Source: JBGSUZ01 sp963677505 (GTDB lineage Bacteria > Bacillota > Clostridia > Peptostreptococcales > Acidaminobacteraceae). Taken from it: DNA of 52,866 nucleotides. The first letter of the stretch is position 1. The number at the start of each line of letters is the position of its first letter. Below, piece after piece: positions 1-8,721 of the stretch. The notes below the pieces were generated by a model. That model worked only from the letters and a program-made list of their open reading frames with translations. It had not been told where the DNA came from and did not search any database. Location: contig CAXXWB010000034.1 of assembly GCA_963677505.2 (NCBI GenBank), positions 1 through 52,866 of the forward strand, given 5' to 3'. Both the position numbers and the translations under genes were made by a program.

Positions 1-730
1 TAAACTCAGGATCATATAATTTCGAGTAATTAAAGGATTGACCAAGGAAGTCGCCTACCATAATAAGGGACGTTTTGTGAATCCCATGTTTTTCTGCCAA
101 CGCTGGAAGGGTTTCTAAATCCCCACGTATAATTTCCTGTTCTGGCCAAGTAGCTTTGTAAACAATAGCCGCAGGGGTTTTGCTATTATATCCCCCTTCA
201 ATAAGTTCTTCGCAAACTTTTGAAACAAAAGTCGAAGAAAGGAAGATGACCATTGAAGTTTGGTGAGCTGCAAAAGATCGAATAGACTCTTTCGGTGGCA
301 CTGGGGTTCTGCCTTCCATTCTGGTAATGATGACGCTCTGAGATATTTCTGGCACCGTGTATTCACAACCTACAGCTGAAGCAGCGCCTAAGAAGCTACT
401 CACCCCTGGTACCAATTCATAAGGGATATTTTTTTCAGAGAGACCTTCAATTTGCTCTCTTAAAGAACCGTATATAGAGAAATCGCCAGTGTGTAGTCTG
501 ACCACTGTTTTTCCTTCAAGAACAGATTTATGGCAAACCTCTAAAATTTCAACAAGATCCATATAGGCAGAGTCGTGAATTTCACAGCCCTCTTTGCAGT
601 AATCTAAAAGCTTTGGATTGACCAAAGAACCTGCATAAATACAAACATCCGTTTCCGATAAGGCTTTATAGCCTTTCAGGGTAATTAGTTCTGGATCACC
701 AGGACCCGCACCCACAAATATGACTTTCAT
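1..730 (-). CDS. cbiF: Cobalt-precorrin-4 C11-methyltransferase CbiF (3' end outside window)
   Basis: SAM-dependent methyltransferase of anaerobic cobalamin synthesis; the CbiF/CobM family methylates C-11 of (cobalt-)precorrin-4. I translated the minus strand from the ATG at 728-730: it begins MKVIFVGAGPGDPELITLKG, the signature loop of tetrapyrrole methylases, and continues open for 243 codons to the window edge, close to the usual length of about 250, so only the last few residues are missing. VVRLHTGDFSIYGSLREQ and VPGVSSFLGAASA are typical family motifs. An AGGAGGT site sits 7-8 bases before the ATG. It follows cbiL by 11 bases and is the last visible gene of the riboswitch-controlled operon. 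The assignment to CbiF rather than another tetrapyrrole methylase rests on overall motif similarity and operon context. Confidence 0.9.
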   Translation of the reverse strand, partial: MKVIFVGAGPGDPELITLKGYKALSETDVCIYAGSLVNPKLLDYCKEGCEIHDSAYMDLVEILEVCHKSVLEGKTVVRLHTGDFSIYGSLREQIEGLSEKNIPYELVPGVSSFLGAASAVGCEYTVPEISQSVIITRMEGRTPVPPKESIRSFAAHQTSMVIFLSSTFVSKVCEELIEGGYNSKTPAAIVYKATWPEQEIIRGDLETLPALAEKHGIHKTSLIMVGDFLGQSFNYSKLYDPEF

Positions 731-741
731 AACCTTACCTC

Positions 742-1446
742 CTAAATTTGATGGTTTTTGTTGATAATAATGGTCGTAAAATAGCTGATTTCTGAGGCGT
801 CAACTTGATCTAGGTTATGATGCACCACCTGATTGGCCTTGCCGTAATTGCTCACAGCCACGGCATAAGGGAGCATTTTCTTTTCAATCAGAAGCTTACG
901 AACCGTTTCAAAACTCTTATAAACCTTCATTAACACCAAGGAATCGTATTGTTCGATGGCATTTTCCAGTTCCACTAAATCTCCTGTGCAAGGGTAAACC
1001 AAAAGAGGTGCGTCCCCTTCTGCCAAAGGTCGATTTAAACCTGAAGCCATTGCACTATAAGAAGAAATTCCGGGAACGGTTAAGGTTTCAATGGTATTTT
1101 CCATACATTTGAGCAAATAAATATACGTACTATAAAGCATAGGATCTCCAAGGGTTACAAATCCAACTTTCTTGCCCCCTTGAACATAGCCCTGAATCTC
1201 ATCTGCGATAAGGGCAATAGCCGACATCATTTCCTCTTGATCTGCAATCATAGGAAAGTGTCTTGAAACAATTTCCACTGTCGCTGGCAAATAAGATTCA
1301 ACAATTTGGTAGGCTTCACTCATACCATTTTTTTTACCTGCTGGAACCACTAGGATATCTAGTTTTTCTAAATGATTAACTGCTCTTATGGTCAGTAGGT
1401 CTGGTGCACCAGGTCCTACACCAATGCCTATAAATTGTCCCTTCAT
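742..1446 (-). CDS. cbiL: Cobalt-factor II / precorrin-2 C20-methyltransferase CbiL
   Basis: Transfers a methyl group from SAM to C-20 of cobalt-factor II (precorrin-2), an early ring-contraction step in B12 synthesis. The protein starts MKGQFIGIGVGPGAPDLLT, with the glycine-rich SAM loop, and contains TLGDPMLYSTYIYLL, the CbiL/CobI form of the second conserved motif; about 234 residues, normal for the family. An upstream extension of ten codons is possible, but I chose the ATG at 1446 because it forms an ATGA overlap with the stop of cbiT and has an AAAGGAG site about 10 bases upstream. Tight overlap with cbiT implies translational coupling. Confidence 0.9.
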   Translation of the reverse strand: MKGQFIGIGVGPGAPDLLTIRAVNHLEKLDILVVPAGKKNGMSEAYQIVESYLPATVEIVSRHFPMIADQEEMMSAIALIADEIQGYVQGGKKVGFVTLGDPMLYSTYIYLLKCMENTIETLTVPGISSYSAMASGLNRPLAEGDAPLLVYPCTGDLVELENAIEQYDSLVLMKVYKSFETVRKLLIEKKMLPYAVAVSNYGKANQVVHHNLDQVDASEISYFTTIIINKNHQI

Positions 1447-2003
1447 GGTCGCCAGACTCCTTTCAATATGTAACACGGGTTGATGGGCTTAAAGTAGTGG
1501 TATTGTCCTAAGGCTTCAAGTCGTGAGGCTTGAATTTGAGAACCTTCTATATTTTTAAAGCCTTTTCTTTGAAGCAGTTCCAGTCCTTCGTGTAAGGTTT
1601 CAAGGGTAATAGCCGTCAAGACTACAATGGCATCTGACTCTAAATGGTCTTGAATCAACCAGTCAAAAATCTCTGCCATTTTTTGCCCTGTGCCACCCAT
1701 GAAAACTCTGTCAAATTTACCCTTTATAAGAGGGCTTGGGGCATAAGCTTCAACGACCTCTACCTCAACCCCTTGAGCCTTTGCATTTTCACGAATGAGT
1801 GCCACCCCTTCCGGTTCACGTTCTATTGCTACAATTTCCAACTTAGGCTGTCTAAGGCCTGCTTCAATGGAAACTGAACCTGTTCCTGCCCCTATATCTA
1901 AAAGGCGTTTTGCCTGATAAAGTTCTAAATAATTCAGCGCACTCGCCCTGACTTCCATTTTTGTCATAGGAATGCCGCCTCGGATCATCCATTCATCTTT
2001 CAT
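1443..2003 (-). CDS. cbiT: Cobalt-precorrin-6B C15-methyltransferase (decarboxylating) CbiT
   Basis: Catalyses C-15 methylation and decarboxylation of the C-12 acetate side chain in corrin synthesis; in many bacteria this is the C-terminal half of CobL. The 186-residue protein has the class I SAM motif LLDIGAGTGSVSIEAG near residue 35, then IVAIEREPEGVALIREN, as expected for CbiT. It starts with ATG overlapping the cbiE stop by four bases (ATGA) and itself overlaps cbiL in the same way, so cbiE, cbiT and cbiL form a coupled trio. The stand-alone CbiE/CbiT arrangement is common in anaerobic-pathway organisms. Confidence 0.92.
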   Translation of the reverse strand: MKDEWMIRGGIPMTKMEVRASALNYLELYQAKRLLDIGAGTGSVSIEAGLRQPKLEIVAIEREPEGVALIRENAKAQGVEVEVVEAYAPSPLIKGKFDRVFMGGTGQKMAEIFDWLIQDHLESDAIVVLTAITLETLHEGLELLQRKGFKNIEGSQIQASRLEALGQYHYFKPINPCYILKGVWRP

Positions 2004-2665
2004 TGAGCCGAGCCTCCTTCACTGCGGTGAACAATCACCACATTCATGCTATAAGTTCTGTCTTCTACTTGAGACGCTTTTAACATTGTTATTTTTTCCT
2101 CTTCAAAGCCCAAGGCTTCTCCAATAATCAGCAAAGGATCTTCCCCATAGCCTAATAATTTTTCAGCAATTTGAAAAGGTCCTATTTTATCATCTGTAAG
2201 GATCGCCGTTTTTTCCATTTGCATAACCTTTTCCATATTGAGGGGTCTACCGTGACCGCTGGTCATGTAAAGGTCATTCATATCCAACTGTGCTTTGGCA
2301 AATAAATATTGAACCGAGCTAATACCTGGAATGATTTTGACTTGATCTTTGCCAAAGGTTTGGCATAAGTATTTGGCAATGCCATAAAAACTGGGATCCC
2401 CACTGGCCAAAACTACAAAATGATGACCCAAATGATCTTCCAAGCAGTGCGTCAAATCTTTTAAGTCTTTATAAGCTATTGCTTTAGGGCTTTTATGAAC
2501 TATAAGCTGCTCATGGTTTTTGTCGTTTTTAAGATCCTTTAAATCCTTGACGGCTTCTAGTTGTCGTTCACTGCCTAAGAGACAATCCGCCGAACGAATG
2601 ACTTCCGTTGCGCCTAGGGTCAGTTCCTGTCGGCCCCAAGGACCTATGCCTACTGCTGTTATCAT
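2000..2665 (-). CDS. cbiE: Cobalt-precorrin-7 C5-methyltransferase CbiE
   Basis: Tetrapyrrole methylase that methylates C-5 of the corrin ring; CbiE corresponds to the N-terminal half of CobL. The 221-residue protein starts MITAVGIGPWGRQELT and has the second motif VLASGDPSFYGIAKYL followed by IIPGISSVQYLFAK, both family hallmarks. An AGGA site lies just upstream of the ATG. It overlaps cbiT by four bases, and a 62-base gap separates it from cbiD upstream. Nothing appears truncated. Confidence 0.92.
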   Translation of the reverse strand: MITAVGIGPWGRQELTLGATEVIRSADCLLGSERQLEAVKDLKDLKNDKNHEQLIVHKSPKAIAYKDLKDLTHCLEDHLGHHFVVLASGDPSFYGIAKYLCQTFGKDQVKIIPGISSVQYLFAKAQLDMNDLYMTSGHGRPLNMEKVMQMEKTAILTDDKIGPFQIAEKLLGYGEDPLLIIGEALGFEEEKITMLKASQVEDRTYSMNVVIVHRSEGGSAQ

Positions 2666-2727
2666 TTTTCGTCCTGCCTTTCTATGGTCTCAAAAGCTTT
2701 TCTGCCTACTTTTTAAAAACTTTCGTC

Positions 2728-3858
2728 CTATTTCTCAAAAGCTTTCCTTGCCGCTTCAGGGGTTACGGTGGTCCCTAGTAACTTGCCTTTCATGTTGTAA
2801 AGTGCCACGTCTACCGTTAATGCACCATAAACATGCCAATGGCTACGCTTTTTTGCCTCTTGGGCTATGCTGTCAAACACCGCTTCAAAGCCAGCCTCTA
2901 TAATGATGTCTGCCCCTTCGTCTGTGGTGTTGGATTCTCTAACGCTGTCTATGAGTTCATAGGGTGCTCTTAATTTTGCCAAGTGATTGCATAGAACGTC
3001 AGCTCTACCATCGGACACACGGCTATGGGTATGAAAATTTCCAGACGCTATTTTGATAAGTTTTCCCACATGCCCCACTAAAAGAACATGGTTAAAACCA
3101 AGTCTGCAAGCTTCCATCAGCATAAAACCTGTGAAATTGCTCATGGTGACGATTTCATCTTCTAAAATGCCAAAATGTTGTATGGCGAATTTTTCACCAT
3201 GACCCCCAGGCACCATCACTATGGTTTTCAGACCACTCTCAGCTTTCTGAGTGAGCTCAATAGACAAAGACTGCTTCCACGCCTCTTCACTCATAGGCTC
3301 AACAATGCCCGAAGTTCCAATAATGGAAATACCTCCTTCTATACCCAAGCGGGGATTAAACGTTTTAAGGGCTGCCCCTTCACCACCTGCTACAGAAATA
3401 ATAACCTCTGCGCCTTGATGGCTACCGATGACTTTCTCCAAATGCTCTCGAATCATTTTCAAAGGTACAGGGTTGATGGCAGGCGCCCCTACAGGTATCT
3501 GTAAACCGCCTTTAGTAACCCTTCCAACGCCTTCACCACCTAATATTTCTATCTGATTGCCTGCGGTCAAAATAATCTCTGCGCTTATTTCAAGGCCATT
3601 GGTTATATCGATATCATCGCCACCATATTTTTGAACGGTTGCTTGAAAGCCCTTCTCCGTTTTTTCATAATGGCATACGGGAATTTCCAGTATTTCTCCA
3701 CCTGGGAGCGTTACATCTACCAATTCTTCCAATTCTCCAAGAAGACCTTTAGCCGCTGCTAATGCTGCTGCAGTCGCTGTCGTTCCCGTGGTGTACCCTC
3801 TTCGGTAATACTTGCCATCAATGGTGTTGCCGCCAAGAACTTCTTGAAAACTAGGCAT
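2728..3858 (-). CDS. cbiD: Cobalt-precorrin-5B C1-methyltransferase CbiD
   Basis: CbiD methylates C-1 of the corrin ring during the anaerobic pathway and is a marker for that route (the aerobic pathway uses CobF). The 376-residue protein carries the conserved N-terminal RRGYTTGTTATAAALAA, VTKGGLQIPVGAPAINPVP, and VMVPGGHGEKFA, all typical of CbiD. The start overlaps the 3' end of cbiC by eight bases. Its presence, with a separate CbiX chelatase, shows that cobalt is inserted early. Confidence 0.94.
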   Translation of the reverse strand: MPSFQEVLGGNTIDGKYYRRGYTTGTTATAAALAAAKGLLGELEELVDVTLPGGEILEIPVCHYEKTEKGFQATVQKYGGDDIDITNGLEISAEIILTAGNQIEILGGEGVGRVTKGGLQIPVGAPAINPVPLKMIREHLEKVIGSHQGAEVIISVAGGEGAALKTFNPRLGIEGGISIIGTSGIVEPMSEEAWKQSLSIELTQKAESGLKTIVMVPGGHGEKFAIQHFGILEDEIVTMSNFTGFMLMEACRLGFNHVLLVGHVGKLIKIASGNFHTHSRVSDGRADVLCNHLAKLRAPYELIDSVRESNTTDEGADIIIEAGFEAVFDSIAQEAKKRSHWHVYGALTVDVALYNMKGKLLGTTVTPEAARKAFEK

Positions 3859-4500
3859 CTCTGCCTACCACTTCATAAAGAATCGCATTGATAATGGCAG
3901 CAGCCACATTACTGCCACCTTTTCTGCCAAGTGCTGCAATACAAGGAATCCCTGAATCTCTTAAAATAGCTTTGGATTCAGCTGCACCGACAAAACCAAC
4001 AGGTACGCCAATGATTCCAACGGTGTCCTTCTCAATTTCTGAATAAAGGTCCATGGTTTGATAAAGGGCTGTTGGGGCATTTCCAAATACAAATAATTTT
4101 CTCCCCGGTTCCTTAACAGCTCTTTGAATAGCCGCCATAGAACGAGTGATATTTTGCTCTCTTGCCATTTTTGCAGTTTCATCGTCTGACACATAGCACT
4201 TGATCTGAGCCCGCGACATAACGAGGGCCTTTTTATTAATACCGCTCATAGCCATTGCTGTATCTGTAATATGGTCAATGGTTCTTTAAATCCATCTCTT
4301 AATCGTTGGATTATATCCTCTGAAAAATAAAGATTTTCTATATATTCAAAATCCGCAGATGTATGAATGACCCTTTGTAGAATCTTTTGTCCGAGGGGGT
4401 CTGCCATTGGGTAGCCACCATGGTCTTTTTCCAAAATCTCATCAATAATTCTGAAGCTTTCTATCTCAATTGCCATAGGATTTTTGATATATGCCATCAT
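3851..4500 (-). pseudogene. cbiC: Cobalt-precorrin-8 methylmutase CbiC, interrupted by one frameshift
   Basis: CbiC moves the C-11 methyl group to C-12, giving cobyrinate. The locus is read in two frames. The N-terminal piece (4500 down to about 4265) contains KNPMAIEIESFRIIDEIL and RVIHTSADFEYIENLYFS; the C-terminal piece (from about 4270 down to 3851) resumes with TDTAMAMSGINKKAL and continues GIIGVPVGFVGAAESK to a normal end. Together they give about 215 residues, the usual CbiC length. Restoring one A near 4272 (TTACAGATACAGC to TTAACAGATACAGC on the coding strand) joins the frames as ...TILTDTAMAMSG. Either a sequencing error or a recent mutation; the rest of the operon is intact, and loss of CbiC would block B12 synthesis, so error is my preferred reading. 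Confidence 0.85.
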
Positions 4501-4503
4501 GGG

Positions 4504-4866
4504 TTACAGCCTCTCAATCCTTTCAGCAACAATTTCAGCCAGTTTAGGCTCATAGCCAATATTACTCATAAACGTGAAGTTTAATTCTGGATATTTAATT
4601 TTGAGCGCATCTAATTCACTCGGAATATCTTCCTTAATATGATTGCCATTGAACAGGAAGAATGGGAAAACCACAATATCCTTCACGCCAGCTTCACTGA
4701 GCTTTCCTACAGCCTCTGCCAAGTCTGGGGACATCATTTGTAAATAAGCTTTTTCTACATATTCAAAGGTAACTTTCTTTTGAATGGTTTCTACGTATTG
4801 GGTCATGATTTCATCGGTTTCAGCTACCTTGCTACCGTGGGCTAGTACAATCAAACCTTTTTTCAT
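4504..4866 (-). CDS. cbiX: Sirohydrochlorin cobaltochelatase, short CbiX type
   Basis: Inserts cobalt into sirohydrochlorin, the entry step to the anaerobic corrin pathway. The 120-residue product starts MKKGLIVLAHGSKVAETDEI; the histidine in AHGS and that in FFLFNGNHIKEDIP match the two metal/substrate-binding histidines of CbiX. At about 120 residues it is the half-size form (CbiXS-like) that is known to act as a homodimer, rather than the two-domain form. I chose the ATG at 4866, preceded by AAGGAG seven bases upstream, over a longer in-frame start at 4884. It is first in the operon, behind the cobalamin riboswitch. Confidence 0.9.
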   Translation of the reverse strand: MKKGLIVLAHGSKVAETDEIMTQYVETIQKKVTFEYVEKAYLQMMSPDLAEAVGKLSEAGVKDIVVFPFFLFNGNHIKEDIPSELDALKIKYPELNFTFMSNIGYEPKLAEIVAERIERL

Positions 4867-4942
4867 TATAATTCTCCTTTTCATCCGTTATGCCTGAAGG
4901 TAAATCTTCATATGGCAAATTATTTTAGACGTTTTGAAACGC

Positions 4943-4974
4943 AAAAAAGCTCAATCTCTTGTGAGATTGAGCTT
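4943..4974 (-). terminator. Rho-independent terminator of the cobalamin riboswitch leader
   Basis: A perfect 12-bp stem (AAGCTCAATCTC at 4947-4958 pairing with 4963-4974) with a four-base loop is followed, on the minus strand, by a run of six T. It lies between the B12 box and cbiX, so it is the likely expression platform: with cobalamin bound the transcript would stop here before cbiX. Confidence 0.88.
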
Positions 4975-5034
4975 AACTTTATGCTTATTCATTTATATTG
5001 CTTCGCAAAAGTATCCGTTCTCTTCCCTCCGAAG

Positions 5035-5215
5035 ATCTTCATGATAGTCACTGCGGCAGGTCTCCTGGCTTGGGGATCATTCTACTTTCCTGCCTTCCCA
5101 AGTTTCCTCAGTGGCAATTGGATTTCGTACTCCCATACAGTAGCGGTGGGCTGCAAAGGCATTTAACCTTTTTCCCTATTAACCCTTAATCGGGGCCAGC
5201 AATACTCATATGATT
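5035..5215 (-). promoter_or_regulatory. Cobalamin riboswitch
   Basis: Minus-strand leader of the cbi operon. The diagnostic B12 box AGCCAGGAGACCTGCC is exact (plus-strand 5055-5070). Upstream parts fit the class, including GGTGC-like and GGG/CCC stem elements around 5140-5200. Boundaries are approximate. The aptamer is followed by a strong terminator at 4943-4974, about 75 bases before the cbiX start, indicating transcriptional OFF control by adenosylcobalamin or a related cobamide. Confidence 0.92.
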
Positions 5216-5234
5216 TAATTTTATCTACTGCTCT

Positions 5235-5262
5235 ATCATAGCATATTTAAAGGGATTGTAAA
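5235..5262 (-). promoter_or_regulatory. Candidate promoter for the cbi operon
   Basis: On the minus strand TTTACA (5257-5262) and TATGAT (5235-5240) are separated by 16 bases, a good housekeeping-sigma promoter placed just upstream of the cobalamin riboswitch. It lies immediately downstream of the preceding reductase gene, so the cbi operon has its own start. Confidence 0.6.
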
Positions 5263-5292
5263 CCCCGAATAGGTTCTGATTGAGAAAGATAA

Positions 5293-7242
5293 TTAAATAT
5301 CCAAGGCAGCATGATAGCCTTGGTAGATTGCAGTTGTAATGGTGGATGCTTTTACACAGTCACCGATTTGAGCCACATATGGGGCACAGTCTAAAAGTTC
5401 GTCTACCATGTGTCTTCTTGGTCTCTGACCCAGGGCACAGAGAACGGTTTGACCCGGAATAAGTACTTCTTGACCTTCTGGATTAGCACAAGTGACGCCC
5501 TCGTTACTGACGCTGAGTCCCTTGAATCCTGTATGGACTTGGATGCCCAGCTTTTCAATTTCACCCATCATGATTGGACGGTGACGGATGTTAGCGTCTG
5601 GCGCTAGTTCATTTCTCATTTCGACGAGATGTACTGGCTTGCCTACTCTAGCGAAGTGAATCGCTGCTTCACAACCTGCTAAGCCACCGCCAAGAACCAC
5701 TACAGAATCCTTGACTTCACCCATTCGATGGTGAAGGTCGTTGACCACAATCACATTTTCGCCCTTTAATCCCGGAATGGGTGGCACGATGGCTTCTGAA
5801 CCGACGGCAATGATTAAAGCATCTGGATTTTCCTTATCAGCGTATTCTTTGGTCACGGTTGTGTTGAGGCGAATGTCCACCCCTGCATCTTTAACCAATT
5901 TACCGAGGGTTACCCCTAATTCGTACATTTCATATTTAAAAGGTAGAGCTTGCTCACCGATTAAAATACCGCCAAGTTCATCAGATTTTTCACAAAGAAT
6001 GACTTGGTGACCTCTCTTTGCAGCCGTTAGTGCCGCTTCCAAACCACCTGGTCCGCCACCAGCCACTAGGACTTTTTTAGGATTAGCCGATTTAACAATC
6101 TCCGTACCGCCTAACTCTCTGCCGATGAGTGGATTTACCGTACATCTTCTGGTTGAAGTCATGGCACGTTCCGCCATACAAGTGAAACATCTGAGGCACT
6201 TGATAATGTCTTCATCCTTATTGCTCATGACTTTCTTTGGAAGTTCTGGGTCTGCCAATAAAGCTCTTGCCATTTCCACCACGTCTGCTTGACCTGAGGC
6301 GATGATTTCTTCCATATGGGCTGGGTCATTGAGTCCGCCAATGGTAGCCACAGGAACGTTGACATGCTTTTTAATTTCCGCTGCCAAGTAAACATTGCTG
6401 CCATGAGGGAGGAACATGGATGGATGGGTAATGCCAAATCCTTTTTGATATGTGCCTGCTGAAACGTGGAGCAAGTCGATTTTAGATTCGATTAACTTGG
6501 CAATTTCAATGCCATCGTTTAGGTCATAGCCCCCGTCGCAAAGTTCAGAGCCGCTCATTCTAAATTCAATCGGGAAACCTGGGCCAACCGCTTCTCTGAC
6601 GCTGTCTAAAACTTCTAAGGCAAAGCGGACTCTATTTTCTAACGGACCGCCGTATTCGTCCGTTCTCTTGTTGAAAATTGGGGAAAGGAATTGGTTGACC
6701 AACCAACCATGTCCACCGTGTACCATAATCATTTCAAAACCAGCGCGTTTAGCCAGACCTGCACAGGTGCCATAAGATGCCACAATATCTTGAATCATTT
6801 CTTTCGTGAGAGCCTTTACTTCTCTGCCGTCTGGTCTAACGCCTTCACTTGGGCCCCATTGGCATAGGCTACCTTTTTTATCTTTATCTGTCAGGTAAGT
6901 CCCTGCAAACTGTCCTGAGTGAGACAACTCAACGCTAGCAATAGCGCCATGACGACGGATGGCGTCTGCCGTATAGGTGAAGCTGGCAAGTGAACCTACC
7001 GTGTGAAGGTCTAAATGGTACATGTGAGAACCTTCCGTTTCTGGGTGTACCACCACTTCGCTGACCGTTACAGAAGCCGCACCACCTTTGGCACGGAGTT
7101 CATAAAAAGCGGTCGAAGCAGGTCCAACGGTGCAATCCGCTGTAATATCTGTCCCACCCATTGGCGCACCAAACATTCTATTTCTAAAATGTACGTTCCC
7201 TATTTGAATAGGTTTACATAAATTAGGATATTTTCTTTCCAT
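5293..7242 (-). CDS. Old Yellow Enzyme-like NAD(P)H:flavin ene-reductase (2,4-dienoyl-CoA reductase / enoate reductase type), copy 1
   Basis: Predicted cytoplasmic FMN/FAD/4Fe-4S enzyme of 649 residues that reduces activated C=C bonds, a size and layout shared with 2,4-dienoyl-CoA reductase FadH, clostridial enoate reductases, BaiCD/BaiH and gut flavonoid ene-reductases. Residues 1-340 form the TIM barrel (GAPMGG near the start; MIMVHGGHGWLVNQFLSP with the active-site histidines, then RTDEYGGPLENRVRF). The cluster ligands are in CLRCFTCMAERAMTSTRRC, around residue 355. The C-terminal half has the FAD loop VLVAGGGPGGLEAALTAA and the NAD loop VVVLGGGLAGCEAA. It follows the OFA transporter by 28 bases, so import and reduction of one unsaturated acid is likely. 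Substrate cannot be read from sequence. Confidence 0.88.
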   Translation of the reverse strand: MERKYPNLCKPIQIGNVHFRNRMFGAPMGGTDITADCTVGPASTAFYELRAKGGAASVTVSEVVVHPETEGSHMYHLDLHTVGSLASFTYTADAIRRHGAIASVELSHSGQFAGTYLTDKDKKGSLCQWGPSEGVRPDGREVKALTKEMIQDIVASYGTCAGLAKRAGFEMIMVHGGHGWLVNQFLSPIFNKRTDEYGGPLENRVRFALEVLDSVREAVGPGFPIEFRMSGSELCDGGYDLNDGIEIAKLIESKIDLLHVSAGTYQKGFGITHPSMFLPHGSNVYLAAEIKKHVNVPVATIGGLNDPAHMEEIIASGQADVVEMARALLADPELPKKVMSNKDEDIIKCLRCFTCMAERAMTSTRRCTVNPLIGRELGGTEIVKSANPKKVLVAGGGPGGLEAALTAAKRGHQVILCEKSDELGGILIGEQALPFKYEMYELGVTLGKLVKDAGVDIRLNTTVTKEYADKENPDALIIAVGSEAIVPPIPGLKGENVIVVNDLHHRMGEVKDSVVVLGGGLAGCEAAIHFARVGKPVHLVEMRNELAPDANIRHRPIMMGEIEKLGIQVHTGFKGLSVSNEGVTCANPEGQEVLIPGQTVLCALGQRPRRHMVDELLDCAPYVAQIGDCVKASTITTAIYQGYHAALDI

Positions 7243-7270
7243 GTTGATTTTCCTCCAATTTCAATGGTGC

Positions 7271-8527
7271 CTATGCTGTTTTAGTTGCAACACTTTGATT
7301 TTTTTTATTCATAGCACTGTATACAAAAGTCATCAATAATCCCACTGCACTAAAGCCTGCTGCAACGAGGAATGCACTTTGATAACTGTTATTCGTATTG
7401 TAAACACTGTTCATAATAGTCGGTCCGAAGTAACCTGCCACTGCAAAACCAATAAACATAATGCCGTAGTTGACACTGTTGTTCTTCGCACCAAACTGGT
7501 CTGCTGTAAAGCCTGGGAATACGCCCATGAAAGCACCAAAACTTAAGCCGATGATGGAGATGCCCATGTAGAAGGTTGAAATATCCCCTGTACCTGACAT
7601 GTAAAGACAGCCAAGACCTATCATCGATAAAACACAGGCCACTGCTAAAGTGTTGCTTCTGCCAATTTTGTCAGAAATATAACCTGCGAAAATTCTACCG
7701 AAGGCATTGAACAACGCTAAAGTTGAAATAGCTGTAGTCGCTGCCAATCTTGACATACCGATCATTTTTTGAGCTACTGGCGATACTTGTGAAATACACA
7801 TGAGTCCACTAAATGCACCACATGTTAAAAGCAAAATCATCACGTAGAAGATTGGACTTTGCATCATGCCCTTCCAGTCCTTTTCTTCTTTTTTAGCTGT
7901 TCCAGCTTTTTGTACAGGCGGCGTCCAACCTTCTGGAACAAAATCTGCTGGACATTTTTCAATGACAAATGAGCTGATGCAAACGATTGCCATGAAGGTT
8001 CCACCTAAAATTTTAAAGGCAGTTGGCGCACCCGCTGCACTGATTAATGCATTGGCAATTGGGGGTACAATAACGGAACTGAGGCCGAATAAGGCTGTTG
8101 TCAAACCGCCAACCAAACCTCTTTTATCTGGGAAGAACTTAACTGAGTTGCTGATGGTACAGCCGTAAACCATGCCGAGACCAAGACCTGTGACGATACT
8201 GTAAGAAAAAATTAAGAAGCCAACACTTTGGGCAAATCCTGACAAGATCATACCGCCGCCGAACATAAGGCCACCAACGAAGATAACCTTCTTTGGTCCG
8301 AACAAATCATTAATTCGACCGCCGGAAATCATTGTGATGGGGCCGACTGCATTGGCAATAACGAAGACAATCGCCAAGTTGGCTGGTGTTAAGTTAAGAC
8401 CTTTTAAGTTGTTAAGATATTCTGCCATTGGGGCTGAGAAAACACTCCACGCATAAAGAGAACCTACGCATAAGTTGATTAAACAGCTTGCTACTAAAAT
8501 CATCCACCGCTTCTTTGATAAGTTCAT
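7271..8527 (-). CDS. MFS transporter, oxalate/formate antiporter (OFA) family
   Basis: Twelve-helix major facilitator of 418 residues, inner membrane. It starts MNLSKKRWMILVASCLINLCVGSLYAWSVF, the conserved OFA opening, and has SGGRINDLFGPKKVIFVGG between helices 2 and 3 and GYISDKIGRSNTLA in the second half, the two MFS loop motifs. OFA members carry small organic anions (oxalate, formate, other carboxylates); the substrate here is unknown. First gene of a two-gene operon with the ene-reductase and divergent from padR, so it probably imports the substrate of that enzyme or exports its product. Confidence 0.85.
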   Translation of the reverse strand: MNLSKKRWMILVASCLINLCVGSLYAWSVFSAPMAEYLNNLKGLNLTPANLAIVFVIANAVGPITMISGGRINDLFGPKKVIFVGGLMFGGGMILSGFAQSVGFLIFSYSIVTGLGLGMVYGCTISNSVKFFPDKRGLVGGLTTALFGLSSVIVPPIANALISAAGAPTAFKILGGTFMAIVCISSFVIEKCPADFVPEGWTPPVQKAGTAKKEEKDWKGMMQSPIFYVMILLLTCGAFSGLMCISQVSPVAQKMIGMSRLAATTAISTLALFNAFGRIFAGYISDKIGRSNTLAVACVLSMIGLGCLYMSGTGDISTFYMGISIIGLSFGAFMGVFPGFTADQFGAKNNSVNYGIMFIGFAVAGYFGPTIMNSVYNTNNSYQSAFLVAAGFSAVGLLMTFVYSAMNKKNQSVATKTA

Positions 8528-8601
8528 AAAAACATCCTCCTAAGAATATGATTGCTTTACATCGTTATATATATCACGAACTTAATAAACATGTCAACAT
8601 T

Positions 8602-8671
8602 TATATGTTTAATTATATCTGTTTATCTGTATCTGTTTTATTATACTTGTTTAACTGTACCTGTTTTTATG
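8602..8671. repeat. Five contiguous imperfect 14-bp tandem repeats between the OFA operon and padR
   Basis: Units begin at 8602, 8616, 8630, 8644 and 8658: TATATGTTTAATTA, TATCTGTTTATCTG, TATCTGTTTTATTA, TACTTGTTTAACTG, TACCTGTTTTTATG. The core TAxxTGTTT is kept in all five. A weaker sixth unit starts near 8673. Immediately left of the array AAACAT and ATGTTT form a dyad (about 8587-8610), resembling the ATGT/ACAT halves of PadR operators. The array sits exactly in the divergent control region, so an iterated operator is the simplest reading. Confidence 0.6.
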
Positions 8672-8721
8672 GTATCTTTGACTGGATAAACACGTTTTAT
8701 TTAGGAAAGAAGGACGATGCT

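Noticed and set aside
4246..4500. N-terminal cbiC fragment as an independent small gene
   Set aside because: Its motifs are the first 75 residues of CbiC, and the rest continues in the next frame without a gap.
4912..5189. Plus-strand open frames of 60-85 codons
   Set aside because: They lie wholly over the minus-strand cobalamin riboswitch and its terminator and have no protein similarity.
8548..8721. N-terminal extension of the PadR gene
   Set aside because: The extra 58 codons encode a low-complexity hydrophobic stretch that is the translated tandem-repeat array; PadR similarity and the ribosome site begin at 8722.
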